Origin: Lumbricus rubellus | Taxonomy: Eukaryota; Annelida; Clitellata; Crassiclitellata; Lumbricidae | Direction of reading: 5' to 3' | DNA: 64,000 bases | NCBI GenBank assembly: GCA_945859605.1 | Contig: OX243821.1 | Span: forward strand, 35,204,248-35,268,247 | Shown here: positions 23,430 to 34,842 of the stretch, one piece after another | Numbering within the stretch: the first letter of the stretch is position 1 | Layout: each line of letters begins with the position of its first letter | Program-made: the position numbers and the translations under genes | The notes under the pieces: generated by a model | The model's database searches: none | What the model was told of the DNA's origin: nothing | Seen by the model: only the letters and a program-made list of their open reading frames with translations

Positions 23430-23639
23430 GGAGACTCGATGCTAAGAAAAATCATAGAGGGGAAGCTGGAGGGGAAAAGAACGAGAGGAAGACCCAGACA
23501 AAGACTGTTGGACAGGATGATGAAAGACGGTTATCAGAAGCTGAAAAAGAATGCACAGAACAGGGAAGAATGGAGACGTCAAACATTCGAACCTGCCTTA
23601 GGGCAGAGAACAGAAAGAAGAAGAAGAAGAACTTCTATA
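23430..23639 (+). pseudogene. LINE ORF2 C-terminus with (GAA)n tail
   Basis: Plus strand reads EGKLEGKRTRGRPRQRLLD, then KKNAQNREEWRRQTFEPA before RTERRRRRT. The GKRxRGRPRxRxxD ... NREEWRR pattern is a LINE ORF2 C-terminus. The AGAAGAAGAAGAA run is its 3' tail. The TIR element at 23640 begins within a few bases of the tail end. Confidence 0.7.
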
Positions 23640-25260
23640 CTGCCGTGCTAAGCAAAAAGACAGTAACTCAAAAAAGACGATTTTGCGTAAAACGATAAAG
23701 AAGAAATCGGTTTAATTCAACCAGAAATAAAGCTAGAATCTTTCTGAATTTTTGCAAGCAGTTATATATAAACTACTGAATTTTGAAACTAAACTATTTT
23801 TTTGTGAAATTTGTGTAAAAATTGTATAAAAATGAGATACTGCTTTTTTACTTAGTATCGATAAATTGAACATGGGTTTCATGCTAAGCAAGAAAGCAGT
23901 AACTCATCGTATGGTAGAGCGGGCTGGTTAAAAATAATTGTTCTCTTTGTGATACAAACATGAAATTTGGTATATACCACGAACATGTCCTAAGAAAAAT
24001 ATTTGGCTATAGGGTCATTGCAGGTTTGCCCTCTGGCCCCAATGGCAGCCATTTTCCAAAATGGCCGACAGATATACATAATTTTAAATATCTCGGCTTC
24101 TATTTCACTTAGAAGTGTCATCTTAGTGTCTAATCATACATATTTAGGGACGATGATTCCAATAGTGCCATCTAAAACCAACTCTAGCTTCAACGGCGGC
24201 CATTTTTCAAAATGGCCGACCAAAATCGTGAGTTTTTACTATCTCAGCATTAAATCCACTTAGAATCGTCATCTTGGTGCCTAAATATACATATTTAGGG
24301 ACAAGGATTCCAATGGGGCCACCCAAAACTTCATCTGGCCTCAATGGCGGTCATTTTCAAAATGGCCGTCCAAAATGGGAATTTTGCAAATCCCTCTTTT
24401 TGGGTCGGCCATTTTGGAAAATGGTGGTCATTGAGGTCACTGGAAACTATGTGATGGCCCTATTGAGATCCCTGACTGAAATGTGCATATTTTGACACCA
24501 AGTTGACAATTCCAAGTGAACTGAAAGCCGAGATATTAACAAATCCCTCTTTTTGGGTCCGCCATTTTGGAAAATGGCGGCCATTGAGGCCATGGGGAAC
24601 TTTGTGATGGCCTTATTGGGATCCTTGACCTGAGATGTGTATGATTTGACACCAAGATGACGATTCTAAGGTAATTGAAAGCCGTGATATTGACAAATCC
24701 TTCTTGTTGGGTCGGCCATTTTGGAAAATGGCCGCCATTGAGGCCATTGGGAAAATTTTGATGGCTCCACTGGAATCCGTGACCCTGAAAGTGTATGTTT
24801 TGACACCACGATGACGATTCTAAGTGAATTGTAAGCTGAGAAATTGAAAAATCCATATTTTAAACGCCATTTTGGAAAATGGCCGCCATTCAGACCCATG
24901 GGGAAACTTTTAGATGACCCTATTGGACTCCTTGACCTTGAATGTGTATGTTTTGACACCACGATGACGATTCTAGGTGGTTTGAAAGCCGATACATTGA
25001 AATATCTGTAAATCGGTCGGACTTGAATATACATGGAATACTAAGCAAGAAGACAGTAACTCAAGTTACTGCTTTTTTGCTTAGCACGACGACCAAATTT
25101 TGAGATACTGTTAATTTCATTTCCGTTTTTTTCCATGTTTCCGGACCGATACCGTTTCCTTGCTTCCAGATATGATAGAACATGTTGTCAGGATGTGAAA
25201 ACAAGTGCTAACTCAAAAACGGAAAAACTTGAGTTACTGTCTTTTTGCTTAGCACGGCAG
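23640..25260. mobile_element. TIR element B (1.62 kb), TATA-flanked
   Basis: Left end CTGCCGTGCTAAGCAAAAAG continuing ACAGTAACTCAAAA. The right end is its inverse (GAGTTACTGTCTTTTTGC, TTAGCACGGCAG). TATA lies on both sides (23636-23639, 25261-25264), so the target duplication is TATA, or TA if the ends are counted as TACTGCCG. Related CTAAGCAAGAAxxCAGTAAC copies lie inside at about 23883 and 25043. No transposase. Ends are shared with element A (30861-32881). A Tc1/mariner-like origin is possible but unproven. Confidence 0.82.
24010..25010. repeat. Tandem array of palindromic GGCCATTTTGGAAAATGG units
   Basis: At least six divergent units of roughly 130-170 bp, each with a short palindrome (GCCATTTTGGAAAATGGC), an ATTGAGGCCATTGGG-type stretch, a GATGGCC..ATTGG stretch, and TTTTGACACCAAGATGACGA. 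The first two units read in the opposite sense to the last ones. All within element B. Confidence 0.8.
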
Positions 25261-25849
25261 TATAATTATGATATATGCGTTGAGCGCTGATGCATCAACC
25301 AAGAAATAGAAGAGGCCATCTTCTGGTCTTGTAACTGCAAGTGTATCCCTTTGTTTCCTGGTCGAATGAGTCCACGGCGCCTTTTGTGGCGTTGTAATCA
25401 CCTGTTTCTTTCGATAGCTTTATGCAAGTAAGTAATCTACACTAATATAATGCAACCTGAAATAGAAATCATACAGCAAAGAATGGCTAATTCATATGCA
25501 AAAATACAAGAACCACATAATCTCCAACAATTCAGTTCTATCAACTACTATGCTTACATCTACATAGTGTAGAAATGATTTATCCAGTACTGGAATAGGA
25601 AACCTTACTTTTCACACAAGTCTGCCGCTAGGTGGCAGCGCAATTTGGCACAGCTGAAAACGACATTGTGAAGAAAAAACATATTTAGGAAAAGTCACAA
25701 AAGCACAAGCCTATTATCTTTTATTCAAAAAAGTATACGAAAAGAAGTAGGCTGGGGGTTATTTTTTACCCCCCGGTTACCCTATAAGGGTTAAGACTCC
25801 TTATCTAAAATTTTCACTTCGTTCATAAATAGTGTGAAATATACCCATA
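25261..25849. other. No gene; possible piggyBac-type end
   Basis: At about 25765-25797 the sequence TTACCCCCCGGTTACCC, TATAAGGGTTAA looks like the right end of a TTAA element (inverse CCCTTATAGGGTAACC). No matching left end is seen within 500 bp, so this is a fragment at best. Confidence 0.3.
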
Positions 25850-26200
25850 CTTTGAATTCAGATGTTGACGCGATAATTTAGACACCTCTTCTAAGCAATT
25901 TATGCCGAAAACAAACACAGTCCACGTACCAATTATTTCAAGGTAGGCTACTCAGAAGCGCTACCATGGCCAAATAGAATAGTTTTTAGGTTCTCAAGGA
26001 ACAGAGCGGAGTGACTTCCTGGAAATAAGTACAGTGTAACAAAGCACGAAATTGTGTGATACGCTATGGCACCAAGGATATCTCTTTTTTAAATCGTTGC
26101 TATTTCTCGCCTAAACGTGACGTCGTTCGTGAATTCGTTGACCATTTCCGCCAAAGACGCAATCACTTCCGGTTGAAAAAAGGCAACATCCGATATTATG
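25850..26200. repeat. Composite modules (motif, gamma)
   Basis: GACACCTCTTCTAAGC at about 25879, then CGTGACGTCGTTCGTGAATT and CGCAATCACTTCCGGTTG. No gene. Confidence 0.5.
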
Positions 26201-26339
26201 TGATGAGGATGATGACGACGAGTTTAAATGATCGACTGATGGCAGAGAGGGAGGAGGACCGTACCATCTGGATCATCGGAAAATGTGGTCGAATCAGCAG
26301 CGGGTTTGGAAAAGCAGAAATGCGGGGATGGAGATTAGT

Positions 26340-26446
26340 GGAATGGATGGATGGATGGATGGAAGGATGACCTTTTGCATGATAGCACACGAGTGGATGA
26401 ATATTGTGTTTGTGTGTGTGTGTGTGTGTGCGTGTGTGTGTGTGCT
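26340..26446. repeat. (GGAT)n and (TG)n microsatellites
   Basis: GGATGGATGGATGG at about 26344-26366 and a TG tract at 26409-26446. Confidence 0.9.
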
Positions 26447-26514
26447 CGTTTTGTTATACGCTTAAAATTAGATATTAATAGACTTAGGGACGTTGTTTAT
26501 TGTTTGACGTCTCC

Positions 26515-26741
26515 TAAAGTTCTATAGCGTATAGACTACACGGTTGCTTTGTGATCTCTATTTTATACACCTTTATTATAATTTTAAGGTTTTTATATAA
26601 ACTTGTGACGTAAATCATAATCATGCTATGTTTTGCAACTTGTGCCCTAAACAAATCCTTTGCTCACAGTAACTCGTCAATACAAAACAATGACTATGAT
26701 AAAAAATAATAATTTTTAAAAACTAATCATAAGTATTCCCA
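26515..26741. repeat. Dispersed repeat also at 49435-49640
   Basis: TATAGACTACACGGTTGCTT and a motif ACACCTTTATTATAA (about 26569) with TATATAAA about 27 bp on. 49435-49520 has the same order, and both are followed by a trinucleotide microsatellite. Confidence 0.55.
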
Positions 26742-26785
26742 AAGATGATGATGACGATGATGATGATGATGACGATGATGACGAC

Positions 26786-26856
<71 letters not shown>

Positions 26857-26912
26857 GGATGATGAGGATGATGATGGTGATGATGAAAATGATAACGATG
26901 ATGATGATGATA
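26742..26912. repeat. (GAT)n microsatellite
   Basis: About 170 bp of GATGAT with GAC and GAG variants. Met-, Ser- and Ile-rich ORFs here are artefacts. Confidence 0.95.
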
Positions 26913-27349
26913 AATATATTTGGAATTGCAATAATAATTACAGCGATGACAATAAATGGAACAATCCTACAAAAAACTCCAAGCCAGCTCCGATCAGACG
27001 TTCACCGCACCCTTAATTTCGATCTTATTTTTCAGAGATTATCCACCGCATTATTCGAGACTTTAGAGACTGACGACTTTTTTGCAGTGCTATCTGGAAT
27101 GAATCACTAACGTCTTCGTTTTGTCGTTTGACTTCTGAATTTAACTTTTCAACCAACTTTTGAATTGACTTTTCAATTTTCTTCCGAGCTTTACCTTGTC
27201 ACTGTTTTTGGGTCGTCGAGACTTTGTGACGCCCCACGTAGGAATTAAGGACGCCCATAACAGGACTGGCGCACTTCGATACTCTGGCATCCATCGCTAA
27301 TTTTTTTATTCATATTTTCAAATTGTTTAGGCCTTACGTCTTCGCGAAC
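26913..27349. other. No gene; weak gamma remnant
   Basis: GACGCCCCACGTAGGAATTA and GGACGCCCATAACAG at 27228-27265 are gamma-family. The rest is unassigned. Confidence 0.35.
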
Positions 27350-27511
27350 CATCAGTTATTTACATAGGTTAGGCCAGTAATTTATTTTTGGTTTTTACAA
27401 TTTAAAAAGGTTTCGAAGAGATTTCAATTGACATCGATGTTTCACAATAGTATCAATAATATAATTTTTTCAAAGAAACATCTGAAAACGTAGAGTGCTG
27501 TTCATTTACAA

Positions 27512-27883
27512 CAGTGGTTCCCAACCTTTTTTGACTGTAGGGCCACTTTTTCTAAGTTGGAGGACACGAGGGCCACTTTTTCTTAGTTAAAGGACATAAG
27601 GGCATTTAGGGGGCCACAATGCTAAAATTTACTTAACGAAAGCATAGAAAAATTGCTATAATTAATTCAAAGTAAAATGTGTGATGTTTATAGACGTCAA
27701 AATAAAATAATTTGTAATAAAAAATGATTTTAATTATGTTCTATCCTGTCCAAATTGTCAATTTTTCATATATTTTTTTTAAAATTGTTTGAGAGATGAG
27801 TGCCATTGTTGAGGCCTGGCGGGCCATTTTTATAGGCCTCGCGGGCCACTTTTGGCCAGCGGGCCACGGGTTGGGAACCGCTG
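27512..27883. mobile_element. hAT MITE with 8-bp TSD ATTTACAA
   Basis: A 372-bp element with ends CAGTGGTTCCCAACCTTTTT and GGTTGGGAACCGCTG. Perfect 8-bp duplications ATTTACAA at 27504-27511 and 27884-27891. The CAGTGGTTCCCAACC terminus is a well-known hAT terminus in many animals. The interior repeats GGGCCACTTTTTCT(A/T)AGTT and carries no ORF. Confidence 0.92.
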
Positions 27884-27979
27884 ATTTACAAGTTATCTAA
27901 AATTGTGGATGCCCAAGATGTCAGAATTATTATTCAAAAGTGGAATCCTATCATTCTTATTCGTCTATGAAATACTTAA

Positions 27980-28953
27980 CCCTCGGGCTACCAGGAGGGG
28001 GTGGTATCCACCCCCCCCCCTAGGTTGTTTTCAAATCAAATTATTTTCGTTAGGAATAAAATTTTGACGTTTTAGGTAGCTGTAGAGGATTCATTTGCAC
28101 ACATTTTGAGCTAAAATGTGTGATGATATACCATACCATTCAAAAGTTATACCCGATATACCCGAGGCACCAGGGAGGGGGTGGATACCACCCCCCTTAG
28201 ATTATCGGCTGTATCTTATCCGTCCTTTGACATGAAGAGACACCATTTACACCATTCTGTAGAGGGAATGTGGGGCTACATTGTGGTGGTCACGGAGTTG
28301 TCTTTTGACAACCGGAAGTGCTCAAAATAAATTAAAATATATAAAAAGGTGTTTTATTTTTAAAAAAATTTCATGTTTTCCTATTAAAAAATATTCATAA
28401 ATTATTTTTTAAGAGAAATAAATTATGTCATTCTATAGAGGGCATTTAGGGATATTTTTTTGATACCAATTAATTTGACATTTGATGACCGAAAGTGCTC
28501 AAAATAAATTTAAATGTGTGAAAATGTTGGGGTTTTTTTACAACGCAAACCGATAAGTCTGCGTAAACGTTTTTCAGCATGTTTTACATGTTTTTTCTCT
28601 TTTTATTGTAACTAAAACTAACTTATTACTAGTTTTTATAGTTGAACATTGGACTTTATTATATGTAAACTATTTTTAATTAAATAAATTATGTTAAAAC
28701 ACACAGAATCTAATATTTTGCTTATGCGAAAGTATACATTTTGTGGAATCGACGGGTGCCTACGGTAAAAATTCATAACTTCGGGGTGCTTTCATATATT
28801 TTAAACCTAAATATACCATTTTGTGCAGAAATGAATGCTGAATCCATAGGTGTATTACAAGTTATGATATCTCAAACCAAACCCAAAATAAAGGGGGGGG
28901 TTACCACCCCCCTTGGTAGTCAGTGTTACAAAAATAGCGTGGTAGCCTGAGGG
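27980..28953. mobile_element. piggyBac-like MITE, TTAA-flanked, reversed copy
   Basis: A 974-bp element between TTAA at 27976-27979 and 28954-28957. Ends CCCTCGGGCTACCAGG and GTGGTAGCCTGAGGG. It is the reverse orientation of 8242-9228 over its full length, including ACTTCCGGTTGTCAAA-type interior and G/C hairpins. No transposase. Confidence 0.88.
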
Positions 28954-28990
28954 TTAACACAGGTTGTCCTATAGGTTGTCCTAAGTCTAC

Positions 28991-29755
28991 AATAATTATT
29001 ATAGACTAGGCACATGCCCTAAGGAGTGCGACGCCCCTCACTATCTGAGTCTGTCTCGCGTCATGTTCCCAAGCTTCAACCTTCCTCGCTAAAATGTGTT
29101 GCTGTATAAACTATAATAATAATATGGTTAACTGTTTAGATCTGAACGTAACTTAATTATAATTTCATAAAATGCTATCGTACAACTATACAGGATAAAA
29201 CATAGCCATAAGTATGACGTCATAAGTAGATATAATTTTAGTTTGCCGATGTACATTTAGCCGAGACCCCGTCCCACGCTGTACGCACCAGTGCCAGTTC
29301 CATTGCGCTTGAATGAAGGAGGTGGTATAGAAACTGAAATGATCCTTCTTACCACGCAGTGTTGGAAAATTTAAACTACAACAAAATCAAATTTTGATGT
29401 CTTCATACACACCTCTTTTAAAAAATTTATGTGGTCTATAAATTTTAAAAACTTCCTAATAATGAGATTTCTTGGGAGATACGATCATTAATTCATCGAT
29501 GTAACCAAATAAGACGAGGGCCTATGACTACAGAGTTCGTTGCCGGCGAAAAAAAATTGTTTCACATAATACAGCTCTAAAATTATAATGTAGCCGAATA
29601 CTATCGGATGAATAAAATAGGATAAAACAGAGTTACAAATAGGGCTAATGTGACGTCACAATTAGATATTTAATTTGCCCATGCATATTTTGCCGAGACC
29701 GCGTACCATGCACCACTGCGCAAATTTCGTTAAACTTAAACAGCAAACTCACGTT
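28991..29755. repeat. Alpha module run
   Basis: GTGCCAGTTCCATTGCGCTT, GAATGAAGGAGGTGG at 29290-29320, then a bipartite motif. 29520-29755 repeats CCGAATACTATCGGATGAAT and GCATATTTTGCCGAGACCGC, also seen near 12470-12520, 29240-29275 and 45940-45980. Confidence 0.5.
29409..29443 (+). promoter_or_regulatory. Bipartite ACACC/TATAAAT motif
   Basis: ACACCTCTTTTAA at 29409 and TATAAAT at 29437: 28 bp. A sister copy at about 29847 (CACACCTCTTTTAAAT) also has CTATAAATTG at the same distance. Confidence 0.4.
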
Positions 29756-29838
29756 TAACACGTTGGCCGCGAGGGACGTGTATACACGTCCCCCATTGAG
29801 TCATTTAACACAGCAAATAAGCAGTCAACGTGTTAAGT
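29756..29838. mobile_element. Tiny TTAA-flanked palindromic MITE (about 80 bp)
   Basis: TTAACACGTTGGCCGCGAGG at the left and GCAGTCAACGTGTTAA at the right give an inverted terminal ACACGTTG between TTAA sites. The middle holds ACGTGTATACACGT. Too small to say more than piggyBac-like by target site. Confidence 0.5.
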
Positions 29839-29987
29839 TTTTCACACACCTCTTTTAAATAATTGAAATGGTCTATAAATTGTAAAAACTTGTTAATAAA
29901 TACATCTCTAGGAGGAGTTTTCCATTTAATCATTTCGAGCTGAAATTATTAAATTAGTTGCTGTTTTCAGATTCACATGTGTAAAGT

Positions 29988-30150
29988 TTCATTCGTTCAT
30001 TCATTCATTAATTCATTCATTAATTCATTCATTCACTCATTCATTCATTCATTCATTCATTCATTCATTCGTTCGTTCATTCATTCGTTCGTTCGTTCGT
30101 TCGTTCGTTCGTTCGTTCGTTCATTCATTCATTCAATCAATAGTTGCAAA
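29988..30150. repeat. (TTCA)/(TTCG)n microsatellite
   Basis: TTCATTCATTCA turning into GTTCGTTCGTTCG and back. Probably the tail of a minus-strand LINE or SINE. Confidence 0.92.
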
Positions 30151-30473
30151 AAAATCAACAACCAACAACATTGAGGATATCAAAGACAATGCTCTCATAA
30201 ACCTATCACTCACTTTCAGGAGTAATAGAGCAGCGTGATCTAGTTTTTCTCAGGTAACCACGAGGTATCATTAAACAATGGAAATTATAATTCACATACG
30301 AAGTGCTCTAGCGACTTCATTTTCTTTGCCTTGGCTTATGAGTTCAGATAAGACCGCATTGGGCTACTTTTTGATGCAATTTGGCCAGGAAGCAATTCCG
30401 AAATCCTAGGTGAAGGAGGAGGAGGGCGTTGCTAATGATCTTTGCTGTAACACGGTGACAAACTGAAACTACA
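30151..30473. repeat. M3 copy and fragments
   Basis: AGCGACTTCATTTTCTTTGC at about 30311 and GGGCTACTTTTTGATGCAAT, also seen at 9440 and 37640. No gene. Confidence 0.4.
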
Positions 30474-30605
30474 CTTCGTATGGATCTGCATATTCTTGCA
30501 ACTGCTCAGCGCTTCGGCGTGAAACTCCGATTCAGTGTCCGCTCTGTAGTCGGGAGCGCTTCTGAGTAGTTATCTTAAAGAGTCGCTTATACAAACTACC
30601 ATCAG
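30474..30605 (+). repeat. tRNA-SINE, 5'-truncated
   Basis: CACTTCGTATGGATCTGC then GGCGTGAAACTCCGATTCAG and GGGAGCGCTTCTGAGTAG. Matches the second half of 13595-13790, so it belongs to the duplicated composite. Confidence 0.75.
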
Positions 30606-30860
30606 TTCTTTTTTACCGCTTTGCTATCGACACCTCTTCTAAAATTTACATTATTCTTATAAATAATGTCGCGCATAAAGTTGCCTTTGAATGCAACCGT
30701 CAAAAATTATAGCTTAGACACCTCTTCTATTTATTTCACACGGGCTACAAATACAGTTTTTGGATGAGCCATAATAAATTTTAGCTACTTGCCTATTATG
30801 TTCAGAGTAAGCAGCAAAGCAAAATCACGTGACATAGGCTTATGATCATCGGCGACTATA

Positions 30861-32881
30861 CTGCCGTCATAAGGAAGAACCACGTAACTCAAAATTTGGC
30901 TGTTTTGAGTTAGATGCAGATTCTGCATCTATTAATGGTCCTACACCTTGGAAAAAATTGAGAAACTCCTATCTCAATTCCATCACAGGGAACCAGCGTG
31001 TGTAAAAAACACGTATCTCCAGAAACCGCATGGCCTCATAAGGAAGAACCACGTATCTTGAGTTACGTTGTTTTTCCTTAGTATGACAGAGCGTTATTCC
31101 CAGATACGTGCTAAGCAAAAACCACGTATCTGCAATTTGCGTTGTTTTTGAATAATCTTTTATTCATATTGAATTGATCACGTTAAAAGAGGTGTTGAAA
31201 AGACACCTCAGCAAATATCATCTGTTTGAAATAATAACGCCTGATAGAGGTAGGCCTACAAACTGGTTTCGCTGCTGTGAAAACTGGTCTCTCACTTTGT
31301 AAACTTGTTTCGTATATCTTAAAATGTTACCTGAGTACCGTATAAATTGGTTTTACAACTGTACAAACTGGTTTCATATCGTTTGTAGTAATGTTTGATA
31401 ACTAGATAGACTGGCTTCACAGCTGTTCAAACTGGTTTCAGATCTTTAGAATGATGCCTGATAGCTGTAAACCTGGTTTTACAGTTATACAAACTGGTTT
31501 CACATGTTTGCAAGCTGGTTTAGTATCTTTAAATGTGTCTGTCAGCTGTACAAGCTGGTTTCCAGCTATACAAAAGTTTTTGTATCTTTTAACATAGTGT
31601 ATGATGGCTGTACAAACTGATTTCGCAGTGTACAAACTGGTTTACAGTTGTCTAAACTGGTTTTGTAATTTTTAAAAGGTTGCATGAGAGCTGTGCAAAC
31701 TGGTTTCACAGCAGTACAAACTGGTTTCGCATCCTTGAAAAAAAGATTCCTGATTGCTGTGCAAACTGATTTTACAGCTGTACAAACTGGTTTATTATCT
31801 TTAGTATAATGGTTTCTTATCCTTAGAATAATGCCTGATACCTGTACAAACTGGTTTTACAACCGTTCAAACTTGTTTCATACAAAGTGCAAACTGGACT
31901 CCATATATATCTTTTAAAATAATGTCTTTTATCTGTACAAACTGGTTCACAAACTGGTTTCGCATCTCTAAAAAATAATGCCTGACAGTTGCACAAACTG
32001 GTTTCGCTGCTGTAAAACTGGTTTTATAGTTGTGCAAACTGGTTTCATATCTTTGAAAATGTGGTATGAGAGATGTTCACACTGGTTTTACAGAAATACA
32101 ACTGGTTTCTTTTATTTAGAGTAATGCCTGATCGCATCGCTGCACAAACTGGTTTCATACTGTACAAACTGGTTTCATATCTTTCAAAATGATGCATGAT
32201 AGCTGTGCAATTCGATTTTTGCAGCTGTACAAATTGGTTTGGTCTTTTAAATTTATCTCTAATAGCGGTGAAACTGATTTCACCATTGTTCAAACTGCAT
32301 GGTCCCATGGATGCACAAACTGGTTTCATATAAATTAAAATGCTTGCATAACTGAACAAACTGGTTTCACATCTACAAAATCTGGTTTCTTATCTTTTAA
32401 TATTATGTTCGGTGACTGTACAAACTGGTTAACACCGTTGTACAGACTGGTTTTTGTATTTTTAAAATAGTGCCTGAAAGCTGTACAAACTGGTTTCACA
32501 ACTGTACAAACTGGTCTTACAGTTGCAAAAACTGGTGTAGACTCTATTAGAATAATACCGGATTTATGTTGAGTAAATTTCTGAATTGTTTCACAATTTT
32601 ACACGATTTTACGTAGATACGTTGTTTTTGCCATTTATGGGTCACAATCGCCAGTCTGTAATGCTAAGCAAGAACACATTAACTGACAGTTTTTACATTT
32701 ACGAGCAAAAATATTTAAATTTCTTTTTTCCATAAAAATGGTTGAATTTTTTCTACATTTATTAGTTTATAGCGGAAAAGAATATAATAATTTTTTCCAC
32801 TTGGCAGAAAAGAATTTAGTCGTTTGCGTTTATCTCAAAACTAGGTTTTTTGAGATACGTGGTTCTTCCTTATGACGGCAG
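30861..32881. mobile_element. TIR element A (2.0 kb), TATA-flanked
   Basis: Left end CTGCCGTCATAAGGAAGAAC continuing CACGTAACTCAAAA. The right end is the inverse (TTTTGAGATACGTGG, TTCTTCCTTATGACGGCAG). TATA lies on both sides (30857-30860, 32882-32885). Related end-like sequences are repeated inside (AGGAAGAACCACGTATC at about 31041, CTAAGCAAAAACCACGTATC at about 31112, CTAAGCAAGAACACATTAAC at about 32663). No transposase. Shares CTGCCGT and the AACTCAAAA stretch with element B. Confidence 0.85.
31255..32560. repeat. ACAAACTGGTTT tandem/interspersed array
   Basis: About forty copies of (GT)ACAAACTGGTTT, often paired as CAGCTGTACAAACTGGTTT and separated by TATCTTTAAAATAATGCCTGATAG-like spacers in a higher-order unit of about 90-120 bp. 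Confined to element A. Confidence 0.88.
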
Positions 32882-32950
32882 TATAGTACACAGTTTCTCG
32901 ATCTCGTCAGTCTTAGAATTCTCTTTGCTGACGACTCGTTCAGCATTTAG

Positions 32951-32985
32951 ACACCTCTTCTTAGCAATTCACTTGTATTATAAAC
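32951..32985 (+). promoter_or_regulatory. Bipartite ACACC/TATAAAC motif
   Basis: ACACCTCTTCTTA at 32951 and TATAAAC at 32979: 28 bp. The equivalent motif in copy III (about 43556) keeps the spacing. Confidence 0.4.
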
Positions 32986-33689
32986 TACTGCAACTTCTGA
33001 ATAAATTAAATAATTTTCTTAATCGAGCTCTTTCAGCATTGGACGACTTTTCATGTCAATTGAAATGGCTTTGAAGGGAGAACTTAGACCTTATCGTTGC
33101 TATGGCGACGATTTCAGTTCTCGCTAAAACGCGATGTCGTCCGTTAATTCGAATGACCACTTCCGCCAGAGGCGCAATCACTTCCGGTCTCGAATGTCCG
33201 ATTTCCGGTCGAAAAGTTTCAACTTTGGTTCGGATTAAAAAATCGTCTTTAATACTCCTCATTGTCACAAAGTGTCCTTAAAGTGAAACCACTACCTTCT
33301 GTCTCTTAAATGTTCTCACGCAATGATGTGGACCTCTTTTTTAAATCTTCAAAAATATCCCTTTGTGTCTAAATACCTTTTTCAGTTCTTATCGTTTGAA
33401 TGAATACGTCTTCAAATTAGACACCTCTTCTAATGGTTTGATGCTGGCTACAAACAACGCCACTGGAACAACTATATAGATTTCGAGCCATAATGATGCT
33501 GTGATAATTATGCCAAGCAAATTTTTTCGTGTTAAACGGCCTCTGTTGTCATAGGCCCACGTCAAATCTGGATCCATCCATCCGTATTAGGCAACATCCA
33601 CACTCAAAATTTCTATGTTCAGAGTAAGAAACACAACAAAGTGGCATGAAATCGGTTATTTCGAAGAGTGATCCGGTTCAAATCTCACG

Positions 33690-33960
33690 TCCTGGCTAAT
33701 ATTTTCCCACCGAGAGTCCATAGGCTGTACAATCTTCGACCTCGTCCTCATAATTTCGAACTACCTATTAAGGACGACAGAAATTACATTTCTCGAGTAC
33801 TTTATAGATATTCGTCCACTGCCCCTCTTTCTGACCTCCATCCAGCTGATTGACGTATGATTGTTTTATGGTTTTTTTAATTGAATTGTTATGAATTTTC
33901 TGTATCATTTTTAAACCTGGCTGCGGTGTGTCAGCGAGAATCTCAATAAAACTAATGGAA
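33690..33960 (+). pseudogene. LINE ORF2 C-terminus
   Basis: The plus strand reads VHRLYNLRPRPHNFELPIK, then RNYISRVLYRYSS and a stop after SDLHPAD. The YNLRPRPHxFxLP ... RxFISRVLY pattern is typical of the end of several non-LTR ORF2 proteins. Followed by a short AT-rich 3' region. Inserted in copy II of the composite but absent in copy III. Confidence 0.6.
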
Positions 33961-33966
33961 AGATGC

Positions 33967-34003
33967 AACGACGCCACCACTACACCACCGCGCATAAACA
34001 CCT
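33967..34003 (-). repeat. tRNA-SINE head fragment
   Basis: Only ATGCGCGGTGGTGTAGTGG and GGCGTCGTTGC remain on the minus strand. In copy III a full SINE sits at the matching place (44287-44506). Confidence 0.6.
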
Positions 34004-34270
34004 ATTTTATGAGTAGTAAGAACGTTATATATATACTCATCATCGGTGCCTGCAGTTTCTCGGACTCGGCCGACAAAATGGACGTTCGAATTGTCTTTAC
34101 TTCATGCTCTTTTCAGCATTGGATGTCCTTTCACCCGCCATTTTAAGTACACACGTTTAAACGTGACGTCGTCCGTGAAATTGTTTTATCGAGCCATCAA
34201 GGATCATAAACAACTTAACGTGTGTCAGATTGTCTTTTATAGCGTAGTTACTACTCATAAAAGAGGTGTT

Positions 34271-34493
34271 TATGCGCGGTGTTGTATTGGTGGCGTCGCT
34301 GCTTTCGAGTCGGAAGGTTCGAGGTTCGAATCCGCCTCGCCGCGTAAAAACCTTGGGCAAGTCCTTCGATCACAAATTGCTCTGCGCTTCGGCGTGAAAC
34401 TCCGATACAGTGTCCGCTCGGCATTCGGGAGCGCCTCTGAGTAGTGATAGCTCTAATGGGTGCTATAACAAGTGCACATACAAACAAACAAAA
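34271..34493 (+). repeat. tRNA-SINE, full length
   Basis: GCGCGGTGTTGTATTGGTGG head, B box GGTTCGAATCC, GGGAGCGCCTCTGAGTAGTG, GGGTGCTATAACAAGTGCAC and an ACAAACAAAC tail. Same insertion as 44809-45028 because the flanks match. Confidence 0.85.
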
Positions 34494-34842
34494 CATAATG
34501 CAAAGTTGCAAACTCACTTTTAGGTGTCATTGTGCCCAGTGCCTTAGACATCTTTTCTTAGTAATTCACTTGTTTTATAAATAACAGAAACTTCTGAATA
34601 AAATAAATCAATCTCTTGGTTTTTTTCATCGCTTCGAGAATACAACATATGCAACCTCTGAAATTATTACAGTTGTTTATGTTTTCAAATTCACGTGTAT
34701 ACAATATAATTAATTAATTAACTGGATATTGGACATACATGTAGACAGCCCTTAACGCAGCCAATGAGACAACGCCAAACCCGTGAATATACTTTGTATT
34801 CGACTGACTGTTACAGTAAGCGAATTGATATAAATAATGAAA

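Larger units (their letters stand above)
27350..28990. repeat. Repeat module M1, copy 4, split by two transposons
   Basis: M1 sequence (TTTAAAAAGGTTTCGAAGAG) runs to 27511, resumes after the hAT MITE at 27884 (TTTACAAGTTATCTAAAATT), then is split again at TTAA by the piggyBac-like MITE and resumes at 28958 (CACAGGTTGTCC). The two empty sites can be rebuilt from other M1 copies, supporting both insertions. Confidence 0.65.
30606..34720. repeat. Composite repeat, copy II, interrupted by element A
   Basis: Same block order as 43255-45300: two ACACCTCTTCTA motifs, beta, GCATTTAGACACCTC, gamma, second motif set, (ATCC)-tailed repeat, beta, SINE remnant, then the ACTCATAAAAGAGGTGTTTA block and a SINE. 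Element A sits at 30861-32881 exactly where copy III reads through (GGCGACAACAGTTTC). Confidence 0.72.

Noticed and set aside
24000..25034. Regular repeats with palindromes that could suggest a CRISPR array
   Set aside because: Units are 130-170 bp, diverged, inverted relative to one another, inside a TIR element, and the genome is eukaryotic.
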